NCBI GenBank assembly: GCA_016936355.1
Contig: JAFGYB010000058.1
Span: forward strand, 1-64,000
Direction of reading: 5' to 3'
Length of the DNA: 64,000 nucleotides
From: Bacteroidales bacterium
Lineage (GTDB): Bacteria; Bacteroidota; Bacteroidia; Bacteroidales; F082
Shown: positions 26,243-35,597 of the stretch, in pieces
How the letters are laid out: each line of letters starts with the position of its first letter
Numbering within the stretch: the first letter of the stretch is position 1
The notes under the pieces: model-generated
What the model was told of the DNA's origin: nothing
What the model saw: only the letters and a program-made list of their open reading frames with translations
The model's database searches: none
Translations under genes and position numbers: made by a program

Positions 26243-28858
26243 TTACTTTCCGGAACCGGGATATTTTTGAAAAATAGTACCGACTAAGGCGGTCCAACCG
26301 GTTTGATGTGATGCACCCAGCCCTTTTCCTGTTTCGCCGTGGTAATATTCATGAAACTGAACCAGATTATACGGGTTATCAAAAAATTTCTGATTCCCCC
26401 AGCAGGGGCGCTGCCCTTTGTTGTCTTTCTGAAATATTTTCTGGAGTCTGGACGCCAGCAGTTCAGCGATATCCTTCAACGTGTAATAATTTTGTGATCC
26501 GGCCGGATATTCCACCTTAAAGCTGTTTCCGTAATAGTTGTCAAATTCTTCAAGCGATTCGAGGATCATATAATTTAAGGGAAACCATATGGGGCCCCGC
26601 CAGTTAGAATTCCCACCAAACATTTCATCTTCTGATTCTCCGGGTTGATAATGAATGGAAAACTCTTTGCCTCCCTTTTTAAAAACAAACGGATGTTCCT
26701 TATGGTGTTTTGACAGGGAGCGAACTCCATACGAAGACATGAATTCCGTTTCGTCCAGAATCCGGGTTAAAATCTTTGTAAGCCGGTGTCCTCTGAGCAA
26801 TGAAAACAACCTTCTTTTTCCTTCACCCAGGTCGTTCCAGCGGGAAACAAGCCGCGTTAAATCTTCCCTGTTTGATAAAAACCAGTTCAGACGTTCCGCA
26901 AAATCAGGGTTCTGAGCCACCATTTCCGACTCAATCACTTCCACTGCAAACAAAGGGACCAGACCGACCATGGAGCGAACCTTCAGCCATTCCGGATCCT
27001 GATCGTCGGAGCGGATAATGTCGTAGTAAAACTGGTCTTCTTCGTTCCACAGGTCAATCCCGTTTTCTCCCATTTGGTTCATCGCTTTGGAAATAATGAG
27101 AAAATGCTCCATGAATTTGACCGCAAGATCTTCGTATACGTTATTCTTTTTTGTCAGTTCCAGAGAAATCCGAACCATGTTTAAAACATACATAGCCATC
27201 CAGGCAGTAGCATCGGATTGCTCGATGGTGCCTCCGCCAGGAACCTCCCCGCTTCGGTCGAATACACCAATGTTGTCCAGCCCGAGAAAACCTCCTTCAA
27301 AGAGGTTCTTGCTCTGTACATCCTCCCTGTTAACCCACCAGGTAAAATTAATGAGCAGCTTATGGAAAACTTCTTCAAGGAACTCGTAATCCCCTTCTGT
27401 GTTGAAATTTTTCTGTTCCATTTTAAACACTTTCCAGGCAGCCCAGGAATGTATGGGAGGATTCAGCTGACTGAAGTCAAATTCAAAAGCCGGAAACTGA
27501 CCGTTGGGGTGGATGTACCATTCTTTCACCAGCAACCGCAACATTTTTTTGGAAAAACCCGGATCTACCGATGCAAGGGCAACACATTGAAAAGCACTGT
27601 CCCACATGGCAAACCAGGGGAACTCCCATTTATCGGGAACCGACAGCACATCTTTCGCATTCATATGCGTCCACCGGCTGTTTCTTCCATTCAGTCGGGA
27701 AGCCGGTGGTTTGGGCATATTGGGATCTCCTTTTAACCATTGCGATACGTTGTAGTAGTAAAATTGTTTGTTCCATAATAAACCCGAAAAGGCCTGTTTT
27801 ACAATAGATTTTTCATCGTTGTTTAAATTCGGGTTGATAATTTCACTGTAAAACTCATCGGACTCCTGAACTCTTTGCGAGAATATGTTTTCAAAATCAT
27901 CAAAGGGTTTTTCCTCTTCCTGATTTTTCAGACGTAAACGAACCGTGGTTTTTCCGCGACCCTCAATTTCCAGCAGATAATGAAAAGCACTTTTGGTGCC
28001 TTTGAGTTCCGGATTAATGGCCTGTTCGTTACCCTGGATCACAAATTCGTTAATTCCGTCCTTGAAATAATGACCATACGTTCGGGAGTTATATAAGCGG
28101 TTGATATTGGTTTCGTTGTCGCAAAAATAACTTGCTGTGGGGCGATCCGAATACAGATAATATGAACCTAATTCGTGGTGTGAAGTAACCAAACACCAAT
28201 CTGATATTTTTTTGATTTGAGGAATTTCCCGGGCATGATCCCAGCTCCACGTATTGCGAAACCAAAGCTGAGGCAACAGGTGAAATTCCTTTTTTTCCTC
28301 GCTGCGATTGATTACCGTAATTTGAATCAAAATGTCTTCCGGTCCCGCTTTGGCATATTCAACAAAAATGTCAAAATAGTTATTGTTGGCAAACGCATCC
28401 GTATCGGTGATTTCAAATTCAGTATCTTTTTTGGTCCGCTTGCTGTTTTCATCCACTAACTGTTCGTACGGAAATTCATTTTGAGGATACTGGTACAGCA
28501 TTTTCATATAGGCATGGGAGGGCAGATTTTCAGCATAATAATAAACCTCTTTCACATCTTCACCGTGGATCCCCTGATTGCCTGATAAGCCAAATAAACG
28601 TTCTTTCAAAACCGGATCTTTCCCGTTCCAGAAAGCCGGAGCAAAACATAAAATCTGATGTTTATCGGAAATGCCGCCAATCCCCTCTTCACCCCATCGG
28701 TAGGCATAACTCCTGGCCTTATCGTAGGTTGTGTATTCCCATACATTTCCGTCTTCGCTGTAATCTTCTCTTACCGTTCCCCACTGGCGGTCAGAAAGAT
28801 AAGGCCCCCATGTGCGCCACTGGTCTACTTGTTCGGGTTGTAATCTTTGTTTTTCCAT
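26243..28858 (-). CDS. GH63-like (MGH1-type) alpha-glucosidase
   Basis: An 871-residue glycoside hydrolase with no signal peptide, so cytosolic. Seen: N-terminal beta domain (residues ~1-330), then an (alpha/alpha)6 barrel with FPWFAMWDSAFQCVALASVD (~413-432; the Asp of WDSAF is the likely acid), GGNSNWRGPIWFPLNYMILE (~755-774), and a C-terminal catalytic-base region NLVQFHEYYHGETGKGLGAS (~831-850) followed by HQTGWTALV. Relatives release glucose from oligosaccharides, glucosylglycerate or mannosylglycerate; the substrate cannot be chosen here. It is the last of nine genes in the pentose phosphate operon, 12 bases behind the HAD gene, which suggests it supplies glucose to the pathway. Confidence 0.85.
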   Translation of the reverse strand: MEKQRLQPEQVDQWRTWGPYLSDRQWGTVREDYSEDGNVWEYTTYDKARSYAYRWGEEGIGGISDKHQILCFAPAFWNGKDPVLKERLFGLSGNQGIHGEDVKEVYYYAENLPSHAYMKMLYQYPQNEFPYEQLVDENSKRTKKDTEFEITDTDAFANNNYFDIFVEYAKAGPEDILIQITVINRSEEKKEFHLLPQLWFRNTWSWDHAREIPQIKKISDWCLVTSHHELGSYYLYSDRPTASYFCDNETNINRLYNSRTYGHYFKDGINEFVIQGNEQAINPELKGTKSAFHYLLEIEGRGKTTVRLRLKNQEEEKPFDDFENIFSQRVQESDEFYSEIINPNLNNDEKSIVKQAFSGLLWNKQFYYYNVSQWLKGDPNMPKPPASRLNGRNSRWTHMNAKDVLSVPDKWEFPWFAMWDSAFQCVALASVDPGFSKKMLRLLVKEWYIHPNGQFPAFEFDFSQLNPPIHSWAAWKVFKMEQKNFNTEGDYEFLEEVFHKLLINFTWWVNREDVQSKNLFEGGFLGLDNIGVFDRSGEVPGGGTIEQSDATAWMAMYVLNMVRISLELTKKNNVYEDLAVKFMEHFLIISKAMNQMGENGIDLWNEEDQFYYDIIRSDDQDPEWLKVRSMVGLVPLFAVEVIESEMVAQNPDFAERLNWFLSNREDLTRLVSRWNDLGEGKRRLFSLLRGHRLTKILTRILDETEFMSSYGVRSLSKHHKEHPFVFKKGGKEFSIHYQPGESEDEMFGGNSNWRGPIWFPLNYMILESLEEFDNYYGNSFKVEYPAGSQNYYTLKDIAELLASRLQKIFQKDNKGQRPCWGNQKFFDNPYNLVQFHEYYHGETGKGLGASHQTGWTALVGTIFQKYPGSGK

Positions 28859-28870
28859 TTCGGGTATTGA

Positions 28871-29596
28871 TTATAAGTTAGCAAGTTTTGAAACCCTGTT
28901 CCAAAGTCCTTGATGATGGGTAATAAGGTGGTCTTCTGGCAGCAAATCCGATTCGATAACCTGCTTCAGCGTGAGTTCGTTGGGTATGCCGAGTACTTGC
29001 ATCCCTGCGTGCAATGCGGCCTCAATTCCATTTGCTGAATCTTCAAATACCAGACAGTGTGCAGGATCAGTATTCAGTTTTTGGGCTGCTTTCAGGTATA
29101 TTTCAGGATCCGGTTTTCCCCTTGTTACATCGTTGGAAGTGAGCACAACATCAAATAGTTCACTCAAATGTGTTACCTGTAAAATTTTGTGACTATGGTA
29201 CTTTTCCGACATGGTTGCCAACGCTAAAAGCTTCCCCGCGTTGAATAGTTTGTAAATAGTTTCAAAAACATCCATAAAAATATTTTGCCTGATGACCAGG
29301 GGATCGATAATCATTCGGTTATAGGTTTTTAGCCTTTTTTGCAAAACCCTGGTACTCAGTTTTTGCCTGTCTGTTTCTCCTGTAGCTGATTTCAAGGGTT
29401 CATAATAATCTTCCACTAAATTGGAGACCACGGTTTTTCTTGAACTGCCCACGTACTTAAAAAAAACGTTCTGAACCTGCTGAAAAGAAATTTTTCCCTT
29501 TGTCAGCTCATCCAGAGCATATCCATAGGACTGAGCTTTCAGTTTTTCTGTATTGATAATTGTTCCGTCCAGGTCGAAGATAAAAGCCTGTACCAT
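28871..29596 (-). CDS. HAD-family hydrolase, beta-phosphoglucomutase-like
   Basis: A 241-residue HAD enzyme. Seen: motif I FIFDLDGTIINTEKL with nucleophile Asp8 and Asp10, a helical cap domain (~20-110), motif II LLALATMSEKYH near residue 130 (Thr/Ser followed by Ser), motif III-like Lys in SNDVTRGKPDPEIYLKAAQK (~153-172), and motif IV CLVFEDSANGIEAALHAGM (~180-198). Layout and EDS motif fit the beta-phosphoglucomutase/phosphatase branch. The neighbouring glucosidase and glucose-6-phosphate genes would suit a sugar-phosphate mutase or phosphatase, but this is inference. Confidence 0.82.
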   Translation of the reverse strand: MVQAFIFDLDGTIINTEKLKAQSYGYALDELTKGKISFQQVQNVFFKYVGSSRKTVVSNLVEDYYEPLKSATGETDRQKLSTRVLQKRLKTYNRMIIDPLVIRQNIFMDVFETIYKLFNAGKLLALATMSEKYHSHKILQVTHLSELFDVVLTSNDVTRGKPDPEIYLKAAQKLNTDPAHCLVFEDSANGIEAALHAGMQVLGIPNELTLKQVIESDLLPEDHLITHHQGLWNRVSKLANL

Positions 29597-29625
29597 TGTT
29601 GGTGCTGTTTTCTGTTTGGGATTGT

Positions 29626-31239
29626 TTATTTTCTGTAATGTTCAATTAAGGCATTGGTGCTTTCGTCGTGGTTTAAGGGAATGCTCTTGTTTTGCAATTC
29701 ACCAATGATTTTTTTTGCCAGTACTTTTCCCAGTTCCACACCCATTTGATCAAACGAATTGATTCCCCAAATGACCCCCTGAACAAAGACACTGTGTTCG
29801 TAAAGGGCAATGAGTTTTCCCAAAGACTCGGGAGTGAGGTTATCCAGAATGAGTGTGGAGGACGGGCGGTTTCCTTCGAAGGTTTTGTGGGGAACCAAGG
29901 CATCCGAAACGCCTTCCCCGGCAACTTCTGCTGCCGTTTTACCAAATGCCAGTGCTTCACCCTGTGCAAAAATATTGGCCATCAGGTAATCCTGGTGCAG
30001 GGGGAGTGGGTTCAACGCCTTTTTGAATCCAATAAAATCACAGGGGATCAGGATCGTTCCCTGGTGAATGAGCTGATAGAACGAGTGCTGCCCATTGGTT
30101 CCGGCTTCGCCCCAGTATATGGCGCCGGTCTGATAATCTACTTTTGCTCCGTTAAGCTGTACGTGTTTTCCGTTGCTTTCCATGGTAAGCTGCTGTAAAT
30201 AGGCCGGAAACCGGTGAAGGTATCGGTTGTAGGGCAATACGGCCTGTGTTTGTGTTCCGAAGAAATTGCCATACCATACATTCAACAATCCCATAATGAC
30301 AGGAATATTTTGTTTTAAAGGAGCGCTTCGGAAATGTTCGTCCATTTCATGGAATCCCTTCAGGAGCTCGTTGAAATTTTCCGGACCAATAGCGATCATG
30401 GTAGATAAACCAATGGCTGAGTCCATGGAATAACGTCCTCCGACCCAATCCCAGAATTCAAACATGTTTTGAGGATTAATGCCGAATTTTTTCACCTCCG
30501 CTTCATTTGTGGAAACCGCAACAAAATGATCGGCCACGGCTTTTTCGTTTTTCAACTGATCCAGCAGCCATTTCCTTGCCGTGTGGGCATTGGTCATGGT
30601 TTCCAGTGTGGTAAAAGTTTTTGAGGATACGATGAACAACGTTTCATCGGCTTCAAAATCCCTGACGGCTTCAGCAAAGTCATTGCCATCGATGTTGGAA
30701 ACAAAGCGGAAATTCAGGTCTCTTTGACTGTAAAACTTCAGTGCTTCATAGGCCATGACCGGTCCCAAATCAGAACCGCCAATACCAATATTGACCACAT
30801 TTCTGATTTTTTTCCCCGTGAATCCTTTCCATTGTCCGCTGCGTACACGACTGGCAAACCAACTCATTTTATCCAATACTGCATGAACGGGTTCAACCAC
30901 CTCTTCATTGTCCACCATAATTTTGTTTCCCGATGGGGTGCGCAAAGCGGTATGCAATACCGCCCGGTTTTCCGTTTGATTAATTTTTTTACCCTCAAAC
31001 ATGGCTTCACGACGGTCGGTGAGTTTTCTTTCGATTGCCAGTTCAATCAGTAAATCAAATGTTTCTTCGGTAATGCGGTGTTTGGAGAAATCAAAATAGA
31101 GGTCTCCGTTGTTGAGTGTAAACTTTTGAATTCGCTTCGGATCTTCGCGGAACAAATCGCGTAAATGTTTGTTTTTGATCTTATTGTAATGATCTTCCAG
31201 TTTTTTCCATGCCCTGGATTTTTTTATGTCGTTGTTCAT
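29626..31239 (-). CDS. pgi: Glucose-6-phosphate isomerase
   Basis: A 537-residue classical (E. coli/eukaryotic-type) isomerase. Seen: [20 protein letters not shown] (~148-167), [15 protein letters not shown], the family signature [15 protein letters not shown] (~206-220), [19 protein letters not shown] (~267-285), [12 protein letters not shown] with catalytic Glu, and the C-terminal [15 protein letters not shown]. It converts fructose-6-phosphate from transketolase/transaldolase back to glucose-6-phosphate, so with zwf it can close an oxidative cycle. It lies 18 bases behind tal in the operon. Confidence 0.97.
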   Translation of the reverse strand: MNNDIKKSRAWKKLEDHYNKIKNKHLRDLFREDPKRIQKFTLNNGDLYFDFSKHRITEETFDLLIELAIERKLTDRREAMFEGKKINQTENRAVLHTALRTPSGNKIMVDNEEVVEPVHAVLDKMSWFASRVRSGQWKGFTGKKIRNVVNIGIGGSDLGPVMAYEALKFYSQRDLNFRFVSNIDGNDFAEAVRDFEADETLFIVSSKTFTTLETMTNAHTARKWLLDQLKNEKAVADHFVAVSTNEAEVKKFGINPQNMFEFWDWVGGRYSMDSAIGLSTMIAIGPENFNELLKGFHEMDEHFRSAPLKQNIPVIMGLLNVWYGNFFGTQTQAVLPYNRYLHRFPAYLQQLTMESNGKHVQLNGAKVDYQTGAIYWGEAGTNGQHSFYQLIHQGTILIPCDFIGFKKALNPLPLHQDYLMANIFAQGEALAFGKTAAEVAGEGVSDALVPHKTFEGNRPSSTLILDNLTPESLGKLIALYEHSVFVQGVIWGINSFDQMGVELGKVLAKKIIGELQNKSIPLNHDESTNALIEHYRK

Positions 31240-31257
31240 GATTTTAGGGTTAAAAAA

Positions 31258-32328
31258 TTATTTTCTTTTATTTTCGATGCTTTTCATCAACTCTTCCCAG
31301 TCGTTGACAAACGATTGGGCTCCCTGTTGCTGAAGTTCTTCGGCCAGTTGTTTTATGTCAATGCCTTCTTTTTTGAATGCCTGGAACTTTTCCTGTATTT
31401 TGCTGGTTTCAACATCCAAAACACTGTCGATTTCGCCGTGATCGGCAAAAGCATGCAGTGTTTTTTCGGGGATGGTATTTACGGTAAAAGGAACTGCCAG
31501 ACTCTTCACATAAAGAATATCCGATGCGTTGGGGTCTTTGGTGCTGGTACTGGCCCAGAGCAGTCTTTGAGGAGAACCGCCGAAATTCATGATTTTTTGC
31601 ACACTTTTCGACAACAGCATTTCTTTGTATGCCTGATAGGTTTCCTGCATCACGGTGATGCCCAGTTGGTTTTGCAGCTTATCAGGAAGTTTGTCGGCTA
31701 CAGCCTTGTCCCATCTGCTGACAAACACCGATGCCACCGAACGCACATCGGCACTTTTCCCCTCGGCAATTCTTTTCTCAATGCCCCTGGCCCAGGCTTC
31801 AGCAGCGGCTCTGTATTGATCTGCCGAGAACAATAAAGTGACGTTGATGGAAATTCCTTCGGCAATCGCCTGTTCGATGGCGGGAATCCCTTCGCGGGTG
31901 CCCGGAATCTTTACCAGCACATTGGGCCGGTTCACTTTTTTATAAATAGTTCGGGCCGCTTCGATTGTTTTTTGGGTATCGAATGCCAGTCGGGGAGAAA
32001 CTTCGATGGAAACAAATCCGTCCAGTCCATTGGTTATCTCGAAAACAGGCTTAAAAATATCGGCCGCACGACGGATGTCGTCGATTGCCAGTTCAAAGAA
32101 TAAATCCTCGTCCGATATGTTATTGTGGTTCATTTCTTTTATGGAATGATTGTAATCATCAGTTCCCGAAATGGCATGATCAAAAATTGAGGGGTTGGAT
32201 GTGAGTCCTGTAACCGAAAGTTCGTGTACGTAGGTTGATAAAATTCCCTTGTCCAGCATCTGTCGGGTGATGTTGTCCACCCAAATGCTTTGTCCCAGTT
32301 CATATAATTCTTTTGTTTTTGCATTCAT
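31258..32328 (-). CDS. tal: Transaldolase
   Basis: A 356-residue transaldolase (sedoheptulose-7-P + glyceraldehyde-3-P to erythrose-4-P + fructose-6-P). Seen: SVTGLTSNPSIFDHAISG (~38-55), GFVSIEVSPRLAFDT (~103-117), and the Schiff-base Lys in NVLVKIPGTREGIPAIEQAI (~135-154). Its length and sequence belong to the type that in some bacteria is fused to glucose-6-phosphate isomerase; here the two are separate neighbouring genes, tal then pgi. It starts 19 bases after rpiB. Confidence 0.96.
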   Translation of the reverse strand: MNAKTKELYELGQSIWVDNITRQMLDKGILSTYVHELSVTGLTSNPSIFDHAISGTDDYNHSIKEMNHNNISDEDLFFELAIDDIRRAADIFKPVFEITNGLDGFVSIEVSPRLAFDTQKTIEAARTIYKKVNRPNVLVKIPGTREGIPAIEQAIAEGISINVTLLFSADQYRAAAEAWARGIEKRIAEGKSADVRSVASVFVSRWDKAVADKLPDKLQNQLGITVMQETYQAYKEMLLSKSVQKIMNFGGSPQRLLWASTSTKDPNASDILYVKSLAVPFTVNTIPEKTLHAFADHGEIDSVLDVETSKIQEKFQAFKKEGIDIKQLAEELQQQGAQSFVNDWEELMKSIENKRK

Positions 32329-32347
32329 GGTCTTTATTTTTTAAACG

Positions 32348-32821
32348 TTACCGTCCCGTGTAGCTTTCAATTTTTCTTAATCTGTTGATGTATCGTTCTG
32401 TATTTTTAAAACTTGCATTTAAAAAAGCCAGTACGTTTTCCAGTGCTGTTTCTTTCCCGATAATCTGGCCACCCATGCAAAGAATATTCAGGTTATCGTC
32501 TTCAACTCCTTGCCAGGCACTGTAAAAGTCATGGATTACCGCGGCCCTGATGCCTGGTACTGCACTGGCTGCCAGCGATGCCCCCACGCCACTGCCGCAC
32601 AGGGCTATGCCCCGATCTATCTGGCCTGTGGCCACTGCTTCTGCCAGGGGGATAATGAAATCCGGGTAGTCGTCGTCCGAATCGTAGATGGAGTTACCAA
32701 AATCGATGACCTCAGCGGAACTCGCGGTGAGCTGTTCTTTAAGCCATTCTTTTAGCTCAAATCCTCCGTGGTCGGAAGCAAGCCCGACCTTCAGGGTTGT
32801 ATGGGTAGTCCGGCTTTTCAT
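32348..32821 (-). CDS. rpiB: Ribose-5-phosphate isomerase B
   Basis: A 157-residue RpiB/LacAB family enzyme converting ribulose-5-P and ribose-5-P. Seen: VGLASDHGGFELKEWLKEQL (~12-31), IDFGNSIYDSDDDYPDF (~39-55), the catalytic Cys loop GIALCGSGVGASLAASAVPG (~71-90), AVIHDFYSAWQG with its conserved His/Asp region, and LCMGGQIIGKETALE. The length is usual. It sits ten bases behind tkt. Allose-6-phosphate isomerase activity is an alternative for this family, but the pentose phosphate context is decisive. Confidence 0.95.
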   Translation of the reverse strand: MKSRTTHTTLKVGLASDHGGFELKEWLKEQLTASSAEVIDFGNSIYDSDDDYPDFIIPLAEAVATGQIDRGIALCGSGVGASLAASAVPGIRAAVIHDFYSAWQGVEDDNLNILCMGGQIIGKETALENVLAFLNASFKNTERYINRLRKIESYTGR

Positions 32822-32831
32822 GGTTCTTTTT

Positions 32832-34835
32832 TTATGGGTTTAAAATCAGTTCTTTTACCTTTTGCACAACGTTATCGGCATTGATTCCAAAAGCATTGAA
32901 TACATCACTGTCCTTCCCTGACTTTCCAAAGCTGTTCACCCCGATAAAGGCACTGTGCCCGTCATTTCCAAGGTATTTGTTCCATCCAAAAGAAGTCCCG
33001 GCTTCCACCGCCAACCGACAGGGAACGGAGGAAGGCAGGACCGATTCCTTGTAGGATGCCGGTTGTTGCTCAAACAGCTCCCAGGATGGTATGCTGATGA
33101 CATTCACCGGAATATGTTCCTGCTTTAATTTCTCATACGCTTCCACCGCTACCGAAACTTCTGATCCGGTGGCTAACAGCAGGGCTTTTGGATTGTTGCT
33201 TTCCGCCAACAGATAACCTCCTTTCAGGGCCTGTTCGGCGCTTGAAAAAACAGAACGATTCAATACCGGTAAATTTTGTCGGCTAAGAACCAGTGCAATA
33301 GGGTGATCGGAAACGGAAAGAATATGTTTCCACAAAACGCCGACCTCATTGGCATCAGCCGGACGAATGACTTCCAGATTTGGCATGGCTCTTAAGGAAG
33401 CCAGGTGTTCCACAGGCTGGTGTGTGGGACCATCTTCCCCAACACCGATGCTGTCGTGAGTGAAGATGTAGATCACCGGTAATTCCATCAGCGCAGACAA
33501 TCTTAAAGAAGGTCTCAGATAATCCGAAAAAACAAAAAAGGTAGAAACATAACTTCTGAATCCGCTTAAATATAACCCGTTAGCGATAGCTGCCATAGCG
33601 TGTTCACGGATACCGAAATGCAGGTTTCTGCCCCGATAGGCCTCTTGTTCAAAGGAGATCTCGTTGGGAAGGTCGGTATGGGTTGAAGGCGAAAGATCGG
33701 CCGAACCACCAAAGATAAACGGGTAATCAGCGGCTATTTCACGAAGTACAATGCTGCTGGCTTTTCGTCCGGAAACAGGCTGGTCTGTCGGAAAAGTGTG
33801 GAGCGACCCAAAAAGACCTTCGGGCAGTTCCCTGTTGAGAAACTGATCAAACTCGCGGGCCAATTCGGGAAACTTTTCCGTGTAGGCATTTTTTAATTTA
33901 TTCCATTCCTGTTCTTCGTTTCTGCCTTTTTCAACAAAGATGTTTTTTAGGTTCTGAACTTCTTCAGGAACATAAAATTGTTTGTCGGGATCCCAGCCAT
34001 AGAACTTTTTGGTTTCTCTGATTTCTTCTGCTCCCAAAGGGGAACCGTGAACTTCTGCCGTATCCTGTTTGTTGGGCGAGCCATACCCGATGTGGCTTTT
34101 AATGATCACCAAAGCAGGCTTTCCTTTGACCTTTTTGGCTTTTTCCAGCATATGTTTAACAGCCTCTGTATCATTGGCATCTTCCACATGAAAGACCTCC
34201 CAGTTATAGGCTTCAAAACGGTCTCCTACCTCTTCAGTAAAAGTCAGATTTGTTTTTCCTTCAATGGTGATGTGGTTTTGATCGTATATCCATACAAGAT
34301 TGTCTAACCCCAGGTGACCGGCGAGGGAAGCCGCTTCCGAGGAAATGCCCTCCATCATGCAGCCGTCGCCTGCCAGGGCATAGATGGTGTAATCAATCAA
34401 CGAAAAGTGATCCCGGTTAAAATAGGAGGCCGCTTTCTTTTGGGCTATGGCAAAACCCACGCTGGTAGCCAGTCCCTGACCCAAGGGCCCGGTAGTGGTT
34501 TCCACGCCCGGTGTAACACCGTATTCAGGATGCCCGGGACATCTGCTGTTAAGTTCTCTGAAATGTTTGATGTCCTCTAAAGAAAGGTCATAACCCGTTA
34601 CATGCAGTATGCTGTACAGCATCATGGAGGCATGTCCTGCTGATAAGATAAATCGGTCGCGGTTGAACCAGGTTGGATTTTTTGGATTGAACTTCATGAA
34701 ATCATGAAATAATGAAAAGACAACAGGAGCCATACCCATGGGTGTTCCCGGGTGACCCGAGTTGGCTTTTTGAACGGCATCCATCGAAAGGGTGCGGATG
34801 GTATTGATGCTGAGGTTTCGGATGATATTATTCAT
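32832..34835 (-). CDS. tkt: Transketolase
   Basis: A 667-residue thiamine diphosphate enzyme. Seen: DAVQKANSGHPGTPMGMAPV (~19-38), TGPLGQGLATSVGFAIAQ (~114-131), the ThDP/Mg motif GDGCMMEGISSEAASLAGHL (~154-173) with NHITIEG, the pyrimidine-domain FGIREHAMAAIANGLYLSG (~406-424), FVFSDYLRPSLRLSALM, and THDSIGVGEDGPTHQPVEHL (~461-480). All family landmarks are intact and the length is normal. It exchanges two-carbon units in the non-oxidative branch. It starts nine bases after pgl. Confidence 0.98.
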   Translation of the reverse strand: MNNIIRNLSINTIRTLSMDAVQKANSGHPGTPMGMAPVVFSLFHDFMKFNPKNPTWFNRDRFILSAGHASMMLYSILHVTGYDLSLEDIKHFRELNSRCPGHPEYGVTPGVETTTGPLGQGLATSVGFAIAQKKAASYFNRDHFSLIDYTIYALAGDGCMMEGISSEAASLAGHLGLDNLVWIYDQNHITIEGKTNLTFTEEVGDRFEAYNWEVFHVEDANDTEAVKHMLEKAKKVKGKPALVIIKSHIGYGSPNKQDTAEVHGSPLGAEEIRETKKFYGWDPDKQFYVPEEVQNLKNIFVEKGRNEEQEWNKLKNAYTEKFPELAREFDQFLNRELPEGLFGSLHTFPTDQPVSGRKASSIVLREIAADYPFIFGGSADLSPSTHTDLPNEISFEQEAYRGRNLHFGIREHAMAAIANGLYLSGFRSYVSTFFVFSDYLRPSLRLSALMELPVIYIFTHDSIGVGEDGPTHQPVEHLASLRAMPNLEVIRPADANEVGVLWKHILSVSDHPIALVLSRQNLPVLNRSVFSSAEQALKGGYLLAESNNPKALLLATGSEVSVAVEAYEKLKQEHIPVNVISIPSWELFEQQPASYKESVLPSSVPCRLAVEAGTSFGWNKYLGNDGHSAFIGVNSFGKSGKDSDVFNAFGINADNVVQKVKELILNP

Positions 34836-34844
34836 GACAATAGT

Positions 34845-35570
34845 TTAAATGGAAATGTTTTGTGCTGCGGCTTCATCGGTCAGCCAGTAAACGGATCCGT
34901 GAAGTGCCTGTACATGGGATGCGGGAAGGTTTTTCCACCCCGGTTCTTTCTTGACGATTTTTTTAACGATTTCTTTCTTTTCATCTCCGGAAACCAGAAA
35001 GAAGATGTCGCGGGCATTATTGATGACCTTTCCGGTGGCAGTAATTCGTACCTGACCGGTTTGGGGATGCCTTGCCACGTCAAACCATTTTTCAGATTCG
35101 AATAAGGACAACCGATCCGGAAATATGGAGGCCGTATGCCCTTCCGGTCCGAGACCCAGCAAAAACAAATCGAACACAGGACCGGTACCGTTGAAAGCTA
35201 CCTGATCACGTATTGTCTTTTCATAGCGCTCGGCGGCTTGTTCCGGTTCACATTCCCCACAAATTCTGAAAATATTTTGCTGCGGAATCGGAAGGTGATC
35301 CAGAAGAAATTTCCGGGCCATGCCGAAGTTGCTTTCGGGATCTTCAGGAGGCACACAGCGTTCATCACCCCAGAAAATTTTCACTTTATTCCACTCCGTT
35401 TTGTCTGCAAAATGGGTGCTGATGTACTGAAAAATTGCCTTTGGTGTGTTTCCTCCGGAAAGTGAAAGTGTAAAATCTTCATCTTTTTCTTTTGCACTTA
35501 TCCCGCGGATGATTTCCTCTGCTATGAAATCACTCATTTCGTTCATCGATGGAAAGATTCTGATTTTCAT
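34845..35570 (-). CDS. pgl: 6-phosphogluconolactonase
   Basis: A 241-residue DevB/SOL-type lactonase. Seen: LSLSGGNTPKAIFQYIS (~34-50), VKIFWGDERCVPPEDPESNF (~62-81), FDLFLLGLGPEGHTASIFPD (~131-150) with catalytic His, and RITATGKVINNARDIFFLVSG (~173-193). It hydrolyses 6-phosphogluconolactone from Zwf. It lies 27 bases behind zwf and nine before tkt. Confidence 0.96.
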   Translation of the reverse strand: MKIRIFPSMNEMSDFIAEEIIRGISAKEKDEDFTLSLSGGNTPKAIFQYISTHFADKTEWNKVKIFWGDERCVPPEDPESNFGMARKFLLDHLPIPQQNIFRICGECEPEQAAERYEKTIRDQVAFNGTGPVFDLFLLGLGPEGHTASIFPDRLSLFESEKWFDVARHPQTGQVRITATGKVINNARDIFFLVSGDEKKEIVKKIVKKEPGWKNLPASHVQALHGSVYWLTDEAAAQNISI

Positions 35571-35597
35571 ACGTTTATTTCCCTTGTTTTTAAAATG

